This document shows, one piece after another, positions 36,122 to 45,623 of a DNA stretch of 64,000 nucleotides; position 1 is the first letter of the stretch, and every line of letters starts with the position of its first letter. The position numbers and the translations under genes are program-made. The stretch covers positions 45,306-109,305 of the forward strand of contig JAUIBK010000008.1 of the NCBI GenBank assembly GCA_030428205.1, in the 5' to 3' direction. Under the pieces are notes generated by a model. That model was not told where the DNA came from. It searched no databases and was given only the letters and a program-made list of their open reading frames with translations. Origin of the DNA: a bacterium. GTDB lineage: Bacteria > Bdellovibrionota_C > UBA2361 > RFPC01.

Positions 36122-36434
36122 CGGGTTGATTTGCCTGAGCAAGATTCTCTGAGAAATTACTTTGTCCAGATGGAAAGCACGATTCGAGTTGAGCTAGCTC
36201 TGCGCCATGAGGCATGACACCATCTGGGTATTGTTCCTGGCACCAGGCCGTAAGTAAGCGATCTTTTTCTTCTTCAGAGAAATCACCTAGGACAAGAAAT
36301 TTTTCAGCATCTTCGTAGGAACCACGCATAAGTGCTGAGCGCGCTGCAGCAGAGTACATTGGGCTACAGCCGGCGAGCATCATAATCAAAACGCCGAGCG
36401 AGCAAAGAAGGATGGGGTTTCTACAATGGGTCAT
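36111..36434 (-). CDS. Lipoprotein of unknown function
   Basis: The 107-residue product has a signal sequence (LCSLGVLIMMLAGC) with lipobox LAGC. The mature part begins SPMYSAAARSALMRGSYEDA and reads as a TPR-like helical pair, then has two Cys. It overlaps the end of the ALDH7 gene by 11 bp, tail to tail. No family is assigned. Confidence 0.65.
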   Translation of the reverse strand: MTHCRNPILLCSLGVLIMMLAGCSPMYSAAARSALMRGSYEDAEKFLVLGDFSEEEKDRLLTAWCQEQYPDGVMPHGAELAQLESCFPSGQSNFSENLAQANQPATP

Positions 36435-36626
36435 ACGCTATTACCTCTTCAAGAGACGCCCGATGGTACCCTAAGGAGGGATCTTACTCAAATACTACCC
36501 GCAGCAACTCTAGTAATTTCAAGAAGATATCACGCATTTTCAAGTTTCTTCGAGCCACTTGTATCCTTGAAGTGTTTGGCATACTCTGCTTAAAGATTTT
36601 TTCCCCTTCAATATAGGAGGAGCGGC

Positions 36627-36776
36627 ATGCTTCGCTTGGTTATCGTTTTGAGTCTTGTTTTAGGTCTGTTTGGGTGCAACAAGGTTACCTATGACATTTC
36701 TATGGCGGATAAAGACCAGGATAATGTCGAGTATACCGTTGAAGTTGATAACAACACTTCTCCTGTGAAGAACTAA
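36627..36776 (+). CDS. Very small lipoprotein (49 aa)
   Basis: The ATG at 36627 follows AGGAGGAGCGGC, a strong RBS. The product is a signal sequence (MLRLVIVLSLVLGLFGC, lipobox LFGC) plus about 33 polar residues (NKVTYDISMADKDQDNVEY and TVEVDNNTSPVKN). A GC-rich hairpin (CTCCCC / GGGGAG) follows the stop. It is easily missed because of size. No family is recognised. Confidence 0.65.
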   Translation: MLRLVIVLSLVLGLFGCNKVTYDISMADKDQDNVEYTVEVDNNTSPVKN

Positions 36777-36967
36777 CCTTCGCCTCCCCCTCTCTTTAGG
36801 GGAGAGCAGTATTCGTTGTCCTCTTTGGTTTCAGATAGTTAGAGTTATCTGATTGTTTGATTCTTTCCGCAAAATTTAATACCTTACGAACTCCTAACAA
36901 TGAGAAGTGGCTTCTCTCCCCCTTTTTGACCCTTCCTAATGGGGATGTGATTAATTGAGGAATTTGT

Positions 36968-38050
36968 ATGACAGGTAATGAGATTAAAGTTCTTGGTGAA
37001 GTAGAAAAGCGAGGACATGAGCAGGTAGTGTTTTTCCATTACCCGCAAGTTGGCCTTAAAGCTATCGTTGGTATTCATAACACTGTGCTGGGACCCGCTC
37101 TTGGTGGGTGTCGTATGCGTCTCTATGAAGATGAGTCACAAGCAATTGATGATGTGCTCCGTCTTTCAGAGGGGATGACGTACAAGAGCTCTATTGCTGG
37201 GCTTGATCTTGGTGGTGGTAAGTCGTGTCTTATCGTTGACCCTGCAATGAAGGAAGGCCGCAAAGAAATGTTCTACAAGTTCGGTGAATGTCTTGAGTCT
37301 CTTAATGGCCGTTACATTACCGCTGAGGACATGGGAACGTGCGTAGAAGATATTATGCACATGCGTGAAAAAACAAAGTGGGCTGCTGGTTTCTCTCAAG
37401 AGCAAGGCGGCTCTGGAGACCCTTCTCCGTGGACAGCAATGGGAGTGTTTCACTCTATTATTGCTGCTTGTGAGCGCAAGTATGATTCAAAAGACCTTAA
37501 TGGTCGCCATATTACGCTTCAAGGTGTTGGTCACGTAGGTATGTACCTCCTTGAATCTCTCCGTGAGTCTGGTGCCAAAGTCACTGTGTGTGACACAAGT
37601 GAAGATTCGCTCAACAAGGCTAAGTCAGAGTTTGGTGCGGAAGTTGTCTCTCTTGAAGAGATATACGATGTTGATTGTGATGTGTATGCACCGTGTGCGA
37701 TCGGACAGACGGTTAACCCAGAAACACTGCCTCGGTTAACTTGTGATATCATAGCCGGAGCAGCTAATAACCAGCTCTCTGATGAGTCGGTCTACAGCGC
37801 TATCCTCGATAAGAATATTCTTTACTGTCCTGACTTTGTGATTAACTCAGGTGGAGTTATCTCTGTCGGTGGTGAGTTTATCGAAGGTGGATGGAGCGAA
37901 GAGTGGACCCAGAATAAGGTCAAAAACATTTATCATACTATCCACCGTATCCTTGATGAGTCAGAGAAACGCAGCAAGTTCCCTGAAGTGGTTGCGATTG
38001 AACTTGCTAAAGAGCGTATTCAGGAAGCTGAAGAGAAGCAGAAAGGGTAG
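36968..38050 (+). CDS. Leucine dehydrogenase (Glu/Leu/Phe/Val dehydrogenase family)
   Basis: The 360-residue enzyme has GPALGGCRM, catalytic Lys73 in MTYKSSIAGLDLGGGK and Lys85, spaced as the two lysines (68 and 80) of Bacillus leucine dehydrogenase. LQGVGHVGMYL is the NAD-binding turn. It deaminates branched-chain amino acids to their 2-oxo acids. This is the first step of the leucine route to which the isovaleryl-CoA dehydrogenase and HMG-CoA lyase-like genes also belong. It is monocistronic; a perfect palindrome follows at 38107. Confidence 0.9.
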   Translation: MTGNEIKVLGEVEKRGHEQVVFFHYPQVGLKAIVGIHNTVLGPALGGCRMRLYEDESQAIDDVLRLSEGMTYKSSIAGLDLGGGKSCLIVDPAMKEGRKEMFYKFGECLESLNGRYITAEDMGTCVEDIMHMREKTKWAAGFSQEQGGSGDPSPWTAMGVFHSIIAACERKYDSKDLNGRHITLQGVGHVGMYLLESLRESGAKVTVCDTSEDSLNKAKSEFGAEVVSLEEIYDVDCDVYAPCAIGQTVNPETLPRLTCDIIAGAANNQLSDESVYSAILDKNILYCPDFVINSGGVISVGGEFIEGGWSEEWTQNKVKNIYHTIHRILDESEKRSKFPEVVAIELAKERIQEAEEKQKG

Positions 38051-38106
38051 TTCGACTGGGGGGCTCATGCTTTCTTTGTGTTGGCATGCAGGTTGAATAA
38101 TTTTTT

Positions 38107-38172
38107 TAACGCGAAGGACGCGAAGTGCGCGAAGAATTCAAGTTCTTCGCGCACTTCGCGTCCTTCGCGTTA
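38107..38172. repeat. CGCGAAG palindromic repeat, copy 3 (perfect 30-bp stem)
   Basis: TAACGCGAAGGACGCGAAG then TGCGCGAAGAA, loop TTCAAG, then the exact complement back to CTTCGCGTTA. The unit ACGCGAAGN is repeated three times in each arm. It sits between leucine dehydrogenase and uvrB, 56 bp after the stop and preceded by a T-run. Confidence 0.9.
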
Positions 38173-38199
38173 CGATATGTTTTCCTGGATGACAATTGC

Positions 38200-40239
38200 A
38201 TGAGAGAGCGGTCTCCATTTTCTTTTGAGCACACACCTGAACGTGTTCCCTACGAGCTTCAGGCCCCATTTGCGCCAGCTGGTGACCAGCCCCATGCTAT
38301 TCAAAGTCTTGTTGAAAACATTGAGAGAGGTGTCCCATACCAAACGCTGCTTGGTGTGACTGGTTCAGGAAAAACTTTTACGCTTGCTAATGTCATAGAG
38401 AAAATTGGGCGTGCAACGTTAGTTATTGCACCAAATAAGACCCTCGCTGCTCAGCTCTATAGCGAGTTTTGTGAGTTCTTTCCTAAGAATCGTGTGCGCT
38501 TTTTTGTGAGCTATTATGACTACTATCAGCCAGAAGCGTATATCCCTTCAACAGACACGTATATTGAAAAAGACTCAGCCATTAACGATGAGATCGACAA
38601 GCTGCGACATAGCGCGACCCGCGCTGTGCTTGAAGCAAGTGATACGATTGTTGTTGCGAGTGTAAGTTGCATTTATGGGCTTGGTGCTCCCGAAGATTAT
38701 TTTCGGATGATGCTCTTTCTTGAACAAGGTATGGAGCTTTCGCGCCAAGGCGTTATCGAGCAGCTCGTTCACATGCAGTACACCAGAGCGGATGTTGAAT
38801 TTACACGTGGAACCTTTCGTGTACGTGGAGAAACAATTGATATCTTTCCAGCAGACGAAGACAGTAGAGCAATTCGACTCCTCTTTTTTGGTGACGAGAT
38901 CGAAGAGATTCGAGAGATTGATCCTGTCTCAGGAACAACCAAAGAAGAACGCAAACGCGCGGCAGTCTATCCTGTCAGTCACTTTGTGACGGGTCGAGAA
39001 GAGGTTTTGGCTGGAATACGCCGTATCCGTAAAGAGCTGAAAGAGTGGCTCCCGAAACTTAGAGAAAAAGGGAAATTATTAGAGGCTGAGCGGCTTCAGC
39101 AACGAACGCTCTATGACTTGGAGCTCCTTAAGGAAACAGGAGTATGTGCTGGAGTTGAAAACTATAGTCGTCATCTAGCAGCTCGTGGTGAGGGTGAACC
39201 ACCAACAACTCTTCTTGACTACTTTCCACAAGACATGTTGGTGATTATCGATGAGAGCCATGTCACGATTCCTCAAATAGGAGGAATGTACCGTGGAGAC
39301 CAGTCACGAAAACAGAGCCTTGTGGACTACGGTTTTCGTCTTCCTTCTGCTCTCGATAATCGCCCACTGAATCTCGATGAATTTTGGCAGCGTGTCGGTC
39401 AGGCCGTTTTTGTTTCAGCAACACCAGGAGAGCGTGAGCTTGAGATGTGTGAAGGGGTGGTGGTGGAGCAGGTAAATCGACCGACAGGGTTACTTGACCC
39501 TCAAGTTGAAGTGCGTCCTGCGACTCATCAGGTCGATGATCTTCTTGGTGAAATTCATAAGACCATTGAAAGAAATGAGCGAGTTCTTGTTACAACCCTG
39601 ACGAAGCGTATGGCCGAAGATCTCGCAGAGTTTCTCCGTGAGTCAGGAATACAGTGTCGGTATCTCCACTCAGATATTAAAACCATTGAGCGAGTTGAAA
39701 TTCTCCGTGGGCTACGTCGTGGTGACTTTGATGTGCTCATTGGCATTAACCTGCTGCGAGAGGGATTGGATCTCGTGGAAGTGAGTCTCGTCGCTATTCT
39801 TGATGCTGATAAAGAGGGGTTTTTACGATCTGAGCGGTCCCTCATTCAGACAATGGGGCGAGCAGCGAGGAATGTTAACGGCAGAGCGATTTTTTACGCG
39901 GACACGGTTACGGGCTCGATGCAAGAAGCTATAGCGGAAGCTGAGCGTCGTCGTTCTATCCAGGCTGCCTACAACGCTGAGCATGGAATTGTACCCAAAA
40001 CAGCCACACGCAAGGAGCAGGCTTCGCTCGTTGAGCTTGAAGAGGTGCGCTCTGAGCTTTCAGAGTTAACACTTGATGGAAAGCCTGTGATTATACCCGA
40101 GGATTCACGTGGGCAGAAACGCCTTATTGAGAGGATGAAAAAAGAAATGTTTGATGCTGCCGCGAAACGTGAATTTGAACGTGCAGCACAACTGCGAGAC
40201 GCAATTCATTCCCTTGGTGAAACGATCTTGAAAATGTAA
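38200..40239 (+). CDS. uvrB: Excinuclease ABC subunit B
   Basis: UvrB verifies damage and loads UvrC in nucleotide-excision repair. With the ATG at 38200 it has 679 residues (E. coli 673). Walker A is GVTGSGKT, the beta-hairpin region [20 protein letters not shown] follows, the DEAD-like box is VIIDESHVT, and the C-terminal UVR motif ([20 protein letters not shown]) is complete. A longer frame to 38125 would read through the palindrome and is false. It stands alone. Confidence 0.97.
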   Translation: MRERSPFSFEHTPERVPYELQAPFAPAGDQPHAIQSLVENIERGVPYQTLLGVTGSGKTFTLANVIEKIGRATLVIAPNKTLAAQLYSEFCEFFPKNRVRFFVSYYDYYQPEAYIPSTDTYIEKDSAINDEIDKLRHSATRAVLEASDTIVVASVSCIYGLGAPEDYFRMMLFLEQGMELSRQGVIEQLVHMQYTRADVEFTRGTFRVRGETIDIFPADEDSRAIRLLFFGDEIEEIREIDPVSGTTKEERKRAAVYPVSHFVTGREEVLAGIRRIRKELKEWLPKLREKGKLLEAERLQQRTLYDLELLKETGVCAGVENYSRHLAARGEGEPPTTLLDYFPQDMLVIIDESHVTIPQIGGMYRGDQSRKQSLVDYGFRLPSALDNRPLNLDEFWQRVGQAVFVSATPGERELEMCEGVVVEQVNRPTGLLDPQVEVRPATHQVDDLLGEIHKTIERNERVLVTTLTKRMAEDLAEFLRESGIQCRYLHSDIKTIERVEILRGLRRGDFDVLIGINLLREGLDLVEVSLVAILDADKEGFLRSERSLIQTMGRAARNVNGRAIFYADTVTGSMQEAIAEAERRRSIQAAYNAEHGIVPKTATRKEQASLVELEEVRSELSELTLDGKPVIIPEDSRGQKRLIERMKKEMFDAAAKREFERAAQLRDAIHSLGETILKM

Positions 40240-40442
40240 TCTCAACCATTTCAAGCTAGCCATTTCCTTTATCTCATTCCCCCTCCTTGTACCTGAATCA
40301 AAGCACTGAAATACCTAGATGAAGGTTTCCTTTTTCCTTGGTCGATTGCTGTTTGGGTTCAAGTTCAAATGCAAGTGCATGTCCATGTGCAAGGGAAAGC
40401 GGTAGTAGGGATAGGATACGTTTTGTTAAAATTATGAAGAAC

Positions 40443-40979
40443 TTACTCTTCGATGTCACCCGTTAAGAGCTCGAGTGCTTGAAGTACTGTTTCTAAGTCT
40501 TCAGGTGGAAGATTCTTTTCAGCGAGCAGCTTTCGTATCTCCCTCTCGTTTCGTTTGCGTTGCTCTTTTAGCATTGCTTCAAGAAGTTCGTCACCCTCGA
40601 GCTCTTCCTCGACATCTTGAGGATCAAGTTTTTCAAAGAGGGAGCGATCGAGTTGTGAGATAAAATCAGCAAGGCTTGTAATGATATTGTCGAGAACAGT
40701 TTGTGGTTCTTGAACTCGCTCAGGCCCAAGAGAAAGTTCCTTTTTTGACTTGGTTTGAGATTGTTTTACTTCACCCTTTAAGGTGTTGAGTTTTGGAGTG
40801 CGGGGAGTGGGCGTTTGGAGTGCATCACTTTCCTGTTTTCGTTTTACTTTAAACGAACTTGAAAGTGAGACTTCTTGAAGTTCGCTATGAGACTCTGGTT
40901 GCGCAGAGACAGTGGCCCCTTCGAGGGAGACCTCGGTGTCATTTCTTCTCTCAGTTTGCGGAGTGACTGCATCTCCCAT
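40443..40979 (-). CDS. Hypothetical charged, helical protein
   Basis: The 178-residue product has a low-complexity N-terminal half rich in Ser, Thr, Gln and Lys, and a C-terminal half of acidic and basic helices (DNIITSLADFISQLDRSLFE, then EELEGDELLEAMLKEQRKRN). A coiled coil is likely at about 125-160. No signal peptide, membrane segment or known domain is seen. No strong RBS before the ATG. Flanking spacers hold nothing further. Confidence 0.5.
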   Translation of the reverse strand: MGDAVTPQTERRNDTEVSLEGATVSAQPESHSELQEVSLSSSFKVKRKQESDALQTPTPRTPKLNTLKGEVKQSQTKSKKELSLGPERVQEPQTVLDNIITSLADFISQLDRSLFEKLDPQDVEEELEGDELLEAMLKEQRKRNEREIRKLLAEKNLPPEDLETVLQALELLTGDIEE

Positions 40980-41180
40980 AGGTGGCCATTCTCGTAGGTA
41001 GTCTCAGAAAAAATCCCCCAGATTCTTTCTTGACGCGCTGTTGTGGGCAACCCCTTAATATAAGCACAAATCGTTGACTTAAACTACTCTTTGGCGGGGT
41101 TTCTCTTGCATATTGTTATGTGCTTTTGGGGGATTATGTTGCATATTCAGGGAGTTGTTACATTTTCGTAAGGTACTGAT

Positions 41181-42107
41181 ATGGCATATCCATCCAAGGT
41201 TCTTCTTAGAGAAGTTGGTCCCCGAGAGGGCTTTCAAACGCTTGATACGATTGTTTCCACAACGGATAAGCTTGAGCTTATCCGTTTGCTGGTTGAGGCT
41301 GGTGCCCCTGAGATTGAAGTCGCTTCCTTTGTTCGACCTGATAGAGTCCCTCAGATGGCAGATGCAGAAGATGTGATTGCCGGGCTCCCTGAGAGTGGTG
41401 CTGCTTACAAGGGGCTCTATCTCAATCCCAAAGGGTTTGAACGTGCGGAGCAAACGGGCCGCCTCTCAAATGAAGCTTGGCTCTATACCTCTGCGAGTAA
41501 GACATTTTTGAAGAGTAACTATAACACCACACCACAAGATTTTTATGACAGCATTCCTGAGTGGATTGAGATTTTTCAGCGATATAATAAGCCACTTTAT
41601 GGACTTATGATTTCTACCGTTTTTGGATGTAACGAAGAAGGAGCTATCGCACCTGAAATTGTTTTGGAGATCCTTGATGAAACTCTCAAACGAGCAGGCG
41701 ATCTTGGAGAGAGTTTTCAAGAAATTTCATTGGCCGATACGGTAGGGCACGGAAATCCTGAAAAAGTGAAGCGTATGATTGCTGAGATACGTACGAAGTA
41801 TCCTTTAGTGAGAATTTCACTCCATCTTCACGATACCCGTGGTACAGGTATGGCGAACGTCCACGTTGGGCTACTTGAGGGGGTAGACTGCTTCGAAGCT
41901 TCTGTTGGGGGGGTGGGGGGATGCCCATTTGCCAAGGGAGCAGCTGGCAACGTTGTCACTGAAGACGTGGCTTATCTGTGCGCAGAACTTGGTATTGATA
42001 CCGGTGTGAATCTCCAAAAATATGCTCAAGCTGCTGCGTATGCTGAGGAGATAACAGGGCTGACCCTTCCTGGAAAGTTTTTTAGGACTGCCTTCTCCTG
42101 TGGATAA
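41181..42107 (+). CDS. HMG-CoA lyase-like TIM-barrel enzyme
   Basis: The 308-residue protein has the HMGL/DRE-TIM motifs: LREVGPREGFQ, SLADTVGHG, metal ligands His215 and His217 in LHLHDTRGTGMAN, and Cys248 in GGCPFAKGAAGN, matching the mobile-loop Cys266 of human HMG-CoA lyase. The catalytic Asp42 of the human enzyme (PRDGLQ) is Glu16 here. The likely reaction is cleavage of 3-hydroxy-3-methylglutaryl-CoA to acetoacetate and acetyl-CoA, the end of leucine catabolism; the Asp-to-Glu change leaves some doubt. AAGG precedes the ATG. Confidence 0.8.
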   Translation: MAYPSKVLLREVGPREGFQTLDTIVSTTDKLELIRLLVEAGAPEIEVASFVRPDRVPQMADAEDVIAGLPESGAAYKGLYLNPKGFERAEQTGRLSNEAWLYTSASKTFLKSNYNTTPQDFYDSIPEWIEIFQRYNKPLYGLMISTVFGCNEEGAIAPEIVLEILDETLKRAGDLGESFQEISLADTVGHGNPEKVKRMIAEIRTKYPLVRISLHLHDTRGTGMANVHVGLLEGVDCFEASVGGVGGCPFAKGAAGNVVTEDVAYLCAELGIDTGVNLQKYAQAAAYAEEITGLTLPGKFFRTAFSCG

Positions 42108-42177
42108 CTCTCAGGAGAGGTTAATCTCCATTTTTGGGCTTGAAACGTGACCATGCCGTGATTAACAATACTGGGTA

Positions 42178-42468
42178 ATGAATAAATATTTTGTCACGTG
42201 TGAGGATGGAAAACCTGCGTCGTTGCTCATTAACGGGCACCGTTTGGTTATTATTTCGTCTGATCCCGGTGATCTTGAAGATCATATGGAGCTTCTTGGT
42301 GGAACAACACTTGCCGAGCTTGGAGATATGGAGACTCCTGATGAGGAGGATCCCCGTCTCTTAGAGCTTGCCACTTCGGTGGACGCGGGTGTCGTTGTTG
42401 CCCCTGATGATATTGACGTCTCTGAGCTTATTCGTAACCTCGAAGACGAGCTCCCTTGGATTCAGTAG
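42178..42468 (+). CDS. Small acidic protein of unknown function
   Basis: A 96-residue protein, strongly acidic in its second half (METPDEEDPRLLE, DDIDVSELIRNLEDE). The N-terminal part (KYFVTCEDGKPASLLINGHR) reads as beta strands. No known domain. The RBS is weak (GGGTA just before the ATG). It follows the HMG-CoA lyase-like gene by 70 bp on the same strand. Confidence 0.55.
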   Translation: MNKYFVTCEDGKPASLLINGHRLVIISSDPGDLEDHMELLGGTTLAELGDMETPDEEDPRLLELATSVDAGVVVAPDDIDVSELIRNLEDELPWIQ

Positions 42469-42637
42469 CGCCACTACTTTGAACTCCCAGCCCCAAGGTT
42501 CTTTTGAGCCTGTAATCTTATTTTCATAAGCATTCGCGTATCTACAGATTATTCCATAGGCACAGCTGGTAAAAGCTGAATGCTTACGTATTTCTTAACT
42601 TGCTCAAATCGCTTCTGCCTCGGATAATTTGAGGTGT

Positions 42638-43786
42638 ATGCGTAAAACACTTTTAATCCTCTGCCTTACTTCTTCTTTCTTTTGTTTTTGTGCTCAAGCG
42701 GAGTCGTTTCGCTCGTTTTCTCCTTCGCGGTTTGAGCGAGTATCGTTCCAGTCTGTTAGTACACCACTGCCGTTTGATGATGGGCTGGCGAGTCAGCGTC
42801 AAGAGCTTCTTGAGGCAGTAGGCCATAGCGTAGCGTATCTCCGTTCTTCGGATGCAAAAGACTCGTATGTGCGTTTTCAGCGCGAGGGGATTTCAAGAGA
42901 ACAGATGCTTGTGTCCTTGGAACGTTTTCGTGAACTCCTTCTTTCTCCGCTTTCTGCACATGAGTTACAAGAACAGGTGCGCCGAGAATTTGATCTGCTC
43001 TATCCAGCCGATGCGGAACGCTCGGTAAAGTTTACAGGTTACTTTCAGCCGACTTATGAGGCGAGCCTCACGCCAACAGAGATATTTCGGTATCCTATCT
43101 ACCAAACTCCTCCTGACTTTTCCTCTTGGCCTCTTCCTCACCCCAAGCGTATTTCTCTCGAAGGGTTTGAGGGGCGTGGCGTACCACAGAGCCCATTGTA
43201 CGGGTATGAGCTCGCTTGGTTAAAAACTCGTTGGGAGGCCTACATGATTCATGTACAAGGCTCTGCAATATTGAATCTCCAAGGAGAAACGAAAAAGCAG
43301 CTCTCTATTCGGTATGATGAGGGGACAAAGAAACCTTTTCGTGGGATACCACGTTCTTTTCTCGTTACTAACGGCATTTCATGGGGGATGTTGCCGCAGT
43401 ACTTCAAGCGTAACCCACACCAGTTTAATTATCTCTTGGCACGAAACGACCGGTTTATTCTTTTTGCAAAGAACGAAACAGCTGACCCTTTGGGTAGCCT
43501 CGGGGTTCCCGTTATAGCAGAGCGCTCGATTGCCACCGATAAATCCCTGTTGCCACCTGGGGCCTTGGGGATCATTCGCACAAGAATCCCTTATGTTGGG
43601 AAAAACGGAGATATTTATTTAAAGAAAACCTCTCGCCTTGTTCTTGATCAAGATACTGGGAGTGCCATTAAAGGCCCTGCAAGAGTAGATATTTTTATGG
43701 GAACTGGCCCGGAAGCCCAGCGCCGAGCAAATCATGTGTACTCACAAGGAAGTCTGTATTACCTTATTCATAAAGATGTTATCTAA
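42638..43786 (+). CDS. mltA: Membrane-bound lytic murein transglycosylase A
   Basis: MltA cleaves the glycan strands of peptidoglycan, making 1,6-anhydroMurNAc ends. The ATG at 42638 follows GAGGTGT. A signal peptide (KTLLILCLTSSFFCFCAQAE) lacks a clean lipobox at its end. The double-psi barrel begins at VKFTGYFQPTYEA, WGMLPQYFKRNP lies in the cleft region, and the C-terminal 3D segment has VLDQDTGSAIKGPARVDIFM with the two catalytic aspartates. It is 17 bp before the zinc-ribbon gene. Confidence 0.9.
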   Translation: MRKTLLILCLTSSFFCFCAQAESFRSFSPSRFERVSFQSVSTPLPFDDGLASQRQELLEAVGHSVAYLRSSDAKDSYVRFQREGISREQMLVSLERFRELLLSPLSAHELQEQVRREFDLLYPADAERSVKFTGYFQPTYEASLTPTEIFRYPIYQTPPDFSSWPLPHPKRISLEGFEGRGVPQSPLYGYELAWLKTRWEAYMIHVQGSAILNLQGETKKQLSIRYDEGTKKPFRGIPRSFLVTNGISWGMLPQYFKRNPHQFNYLLARNDRFILFAKNETADPLGSLGVPVIAERSIATDKSLLPPGALGIIRTRIPYVGKNGDIYLKKTSRLVLDQDTGSAIKGPARVDIFMGTGPEAQRRANHVYSQGSLYYLIHKDVI

Positions 43787-43803
43787 CCTACGCCGTTCTC
43801 AGT

Positions 43804-45297
43804 ATGAATCAGTTAGCTGAAAGTAGTCATAGTGTGATTGTTGAGTGCCCAACCTGCCATGTGCAGTTTTGGGTAGATGAACAACTTCTCTCTGCGATGG
43901 AGGAGCCGTGTTTTCACTGCTCAAAGTGTGACCATATCTTTCGCCAAGAAGCTATGCCTCAAGAAGTGGGTTACTCCTCCGATGGGGAAAAGGAAGAAGA
44001 GGAGCTATACGATTCTCCTGAGGTTCCCCAAGCTGAGCTTCAGCCTGCAGCGATCGACGATCTCATTGAGGCTGTGGAGCAAGAGACACTTGTTGAGCCG
44101 GAAGAGCCTGAACTCGTTGAAGAGTCGTTCGATGAAGAGTTCGTAGATTTTGAAGAGGAGGAAGCCTGGAGTGTACTCGCTGATGAGCAAGAGGATTCCT
44201 CACTCTTGGGTGTGCCTAGTGTTGTTGCTGAGCAAGAGGGACAAGAAGAGTCTTCTGAGGAGCGTGAGTCTCCTCATTTCGAGGCGAGCATTGAAAGAGT
44301 TGTTCAAGAGGTTCAACCGAGCTCTCATGAAACTATCCAAGAGGCCTTTGATTTTGTTGAGAGTGGTGGTGATGAACCAGAAAGCACAGTTCTCTCCGAT
44401 CGAGATACTCAAAGCTTTAAGGAGTTCTTTGAAGAAGACCCTGAGGCCGAGCTCGAAGATGAACAAAGCATTGCGGATGAGAGCGACTTTGTCGATCTGA
44501 CGGCGAAAGCTTCCTCTGATCCCTTTGAGCCTGATGCACCGTTAGAGTCTTTTCGAGCAGATGACTTTGAAGAGGAAGCTCTACTTGCTACGGAAACAAT
44601 TACGGATCTCGCCGCACGCCAGGAGGAACTCGATCTTGATGACACTGTTGTTCGCCCGCACCAATCGGCTGAAGTCGTTGAACTTGACTTTGGAGAGTCC
44701 TCTGAAGAGGACGAGCAAGACGCACTCTTTGATTCAAACGTTTTAGTAGATCTCCCTCATGGACACCCACAGCCTCGAAGCTCATATTCCCATGTCTTGA
44801 TGTATGTCGGTGGCCCACTCCTCCTCTTTCTTGTGCTCCTTGGACTTGCCGGGAATTTTCTCGGAACATCTTCTCCCTCAGCCACTCAGTATGCCTCCAT
44901 GCTTTTTGCTCCTGAGTATCGAGCCGCTCCACCAGAGGTGAGGCTCGTACGAACAAAGTTTAAAAAGATAGAACTCGATTCGGGTGATAGCGTCTATGCT
45001 ATTATGGGCAAGCTTAAAAATGACTCTGTTCACACCCTCAATGATGTGTTGCTTGAAGGAGTTGTTTTTGACCCAGACGGGCAAGCACTTTCATCAAAGA
45101 AGGTGTCTCTTTCTCCAGTGATGAACAAAGAGCTTTCCTCGCTGACACCGGAAGTTATCGAAAGATTGCAAAATACTCCCCCTCGAAAACTGATGCTCCG
45201 GCCGCGAGAGAAAAAGCAGTTTGCTATCGTTTTTATGCCAGATGAACTAGCTAGCGCGGAATTTTTTACGGCACGTGTGTTCTCGGTTAAATACTAA
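43804..45297 (+). CDS. MJ0042 zinc-ribbon / DUF3426-type membrane protein
   Basis: The 497-residue protein opens with an MJ0042-type zinc finger: Cys15xxCys18 in VECPTCHVQF and Cys39xxCys42 in HCSKCDHIF. A very acidic, Glu/Asp/Ser-rich region of about 270 residues follows, then one membrane helix (about 330-350, GGPLLLFLVLLGLAG) and a C-terminal DUF3426-like domain with RTKFKKIELDSG. The architecture is common in deltaproteobacteria; function is unknown. It is just downstream of mltA. Confidence 0.8.
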   Translation: MNQLAESSHSVIVECPTCHVQFWVDEQLLSAMEEPCFHCSKCDHIFRQEAMPQEVGYSSDGEKEEEELYDSPEVPQAELQPAAIDDLIEAVEQETLVEPEEPELVEESFDEEFVDFEEEEAWSVLADEQEDSSLLGVPSVVAEQEGQEESSEERESPHFEASIERVVQEVQPSSHETIQEAFDFVESGGDEPESTVLSDRDTQSFKEFFEEDPEAELEDEQSIADESDFVDLTAKASSDPFEPDAPLESFRADDFEEEALLATETITDLAARQEELDLDDTVVRPHQSAEVVELDFGESSEEDEQDALFDSNVLVDLPHGHPQPRSSYSHVLMYVGGPLLLFLVLLGLAGNFLGTSSPSATQYASMLFAPEYRAAPPEVRLVRTKFKKIELDSGDSVYAIMGKLKNDSVHTLNDVLLEGVVFDPDGQALSSKKVSLSPVMNKELSSLTPEVIERLQNTPPRKLMLRPREKKQFAIVFMPDELASAEFFTARVFSVKY

Positions 45298-45623
45298 TCC
45301 TTGCTTTTTTTCAGATGAAGCCTCCCCTTACGGCCATCAAAAGGTTCTCCCCGCTTTTTCCTTGCACGCGAACTTGAGCTCTTCCCCTTTTCGGCTACGT
45401 CTAGATTACGTGCAAGGGTGAGAGGGCACTCTTTAATTTCTCTTCGTGTTATATCTGTTGTTCCTTGCTTCTCTGTGGAGTCCTGTATCTTCAGTATGTT
45501 AGGCTGGTTTTGAGCGCGGTGGATAACAATGTTATAAATAGCGCCAGGCTTATTCTTGCTGGACTTTGCAAGTAGCTTAAAGTAACTTAAAGTTTTATGA
45601 ACACAGCCGAAGAATATCCTCAC
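45294..45623 (-). CDS. Doubtful small basic ORF upstream of scpA
   Basis: An open frame of 109 codons on the minus strand overlaps the 3' end of the DUF3426-type gene by 4 bp and the scpA start by 27 bp. The C-terminus is very basic (SSSSRARKKRGEPFDGRKG). It has no RBS that I can see, no recognised domain, and occupies what should be the scpA promoter region. I list it only because the spacer has no other explanation. Confidence 0.2.
   Translation of the reverse strand: MRIFFGCVHKTLSYFKLLAKSSKNKPGAIYNIVIHRAQNQPNILKIQDSTEKQGTTDITRREIKECPLTLARNLDVAEKGKSSSSRARKKRGEPFDGRKGRLHLKKSKD

Noticed and set aside
38125..38199. N-terminal extension of uvrB
   Set aside because: It would translate the right half of a CGCGAAG palindrome; the ATG at 38200 gives the normal UvrB length.
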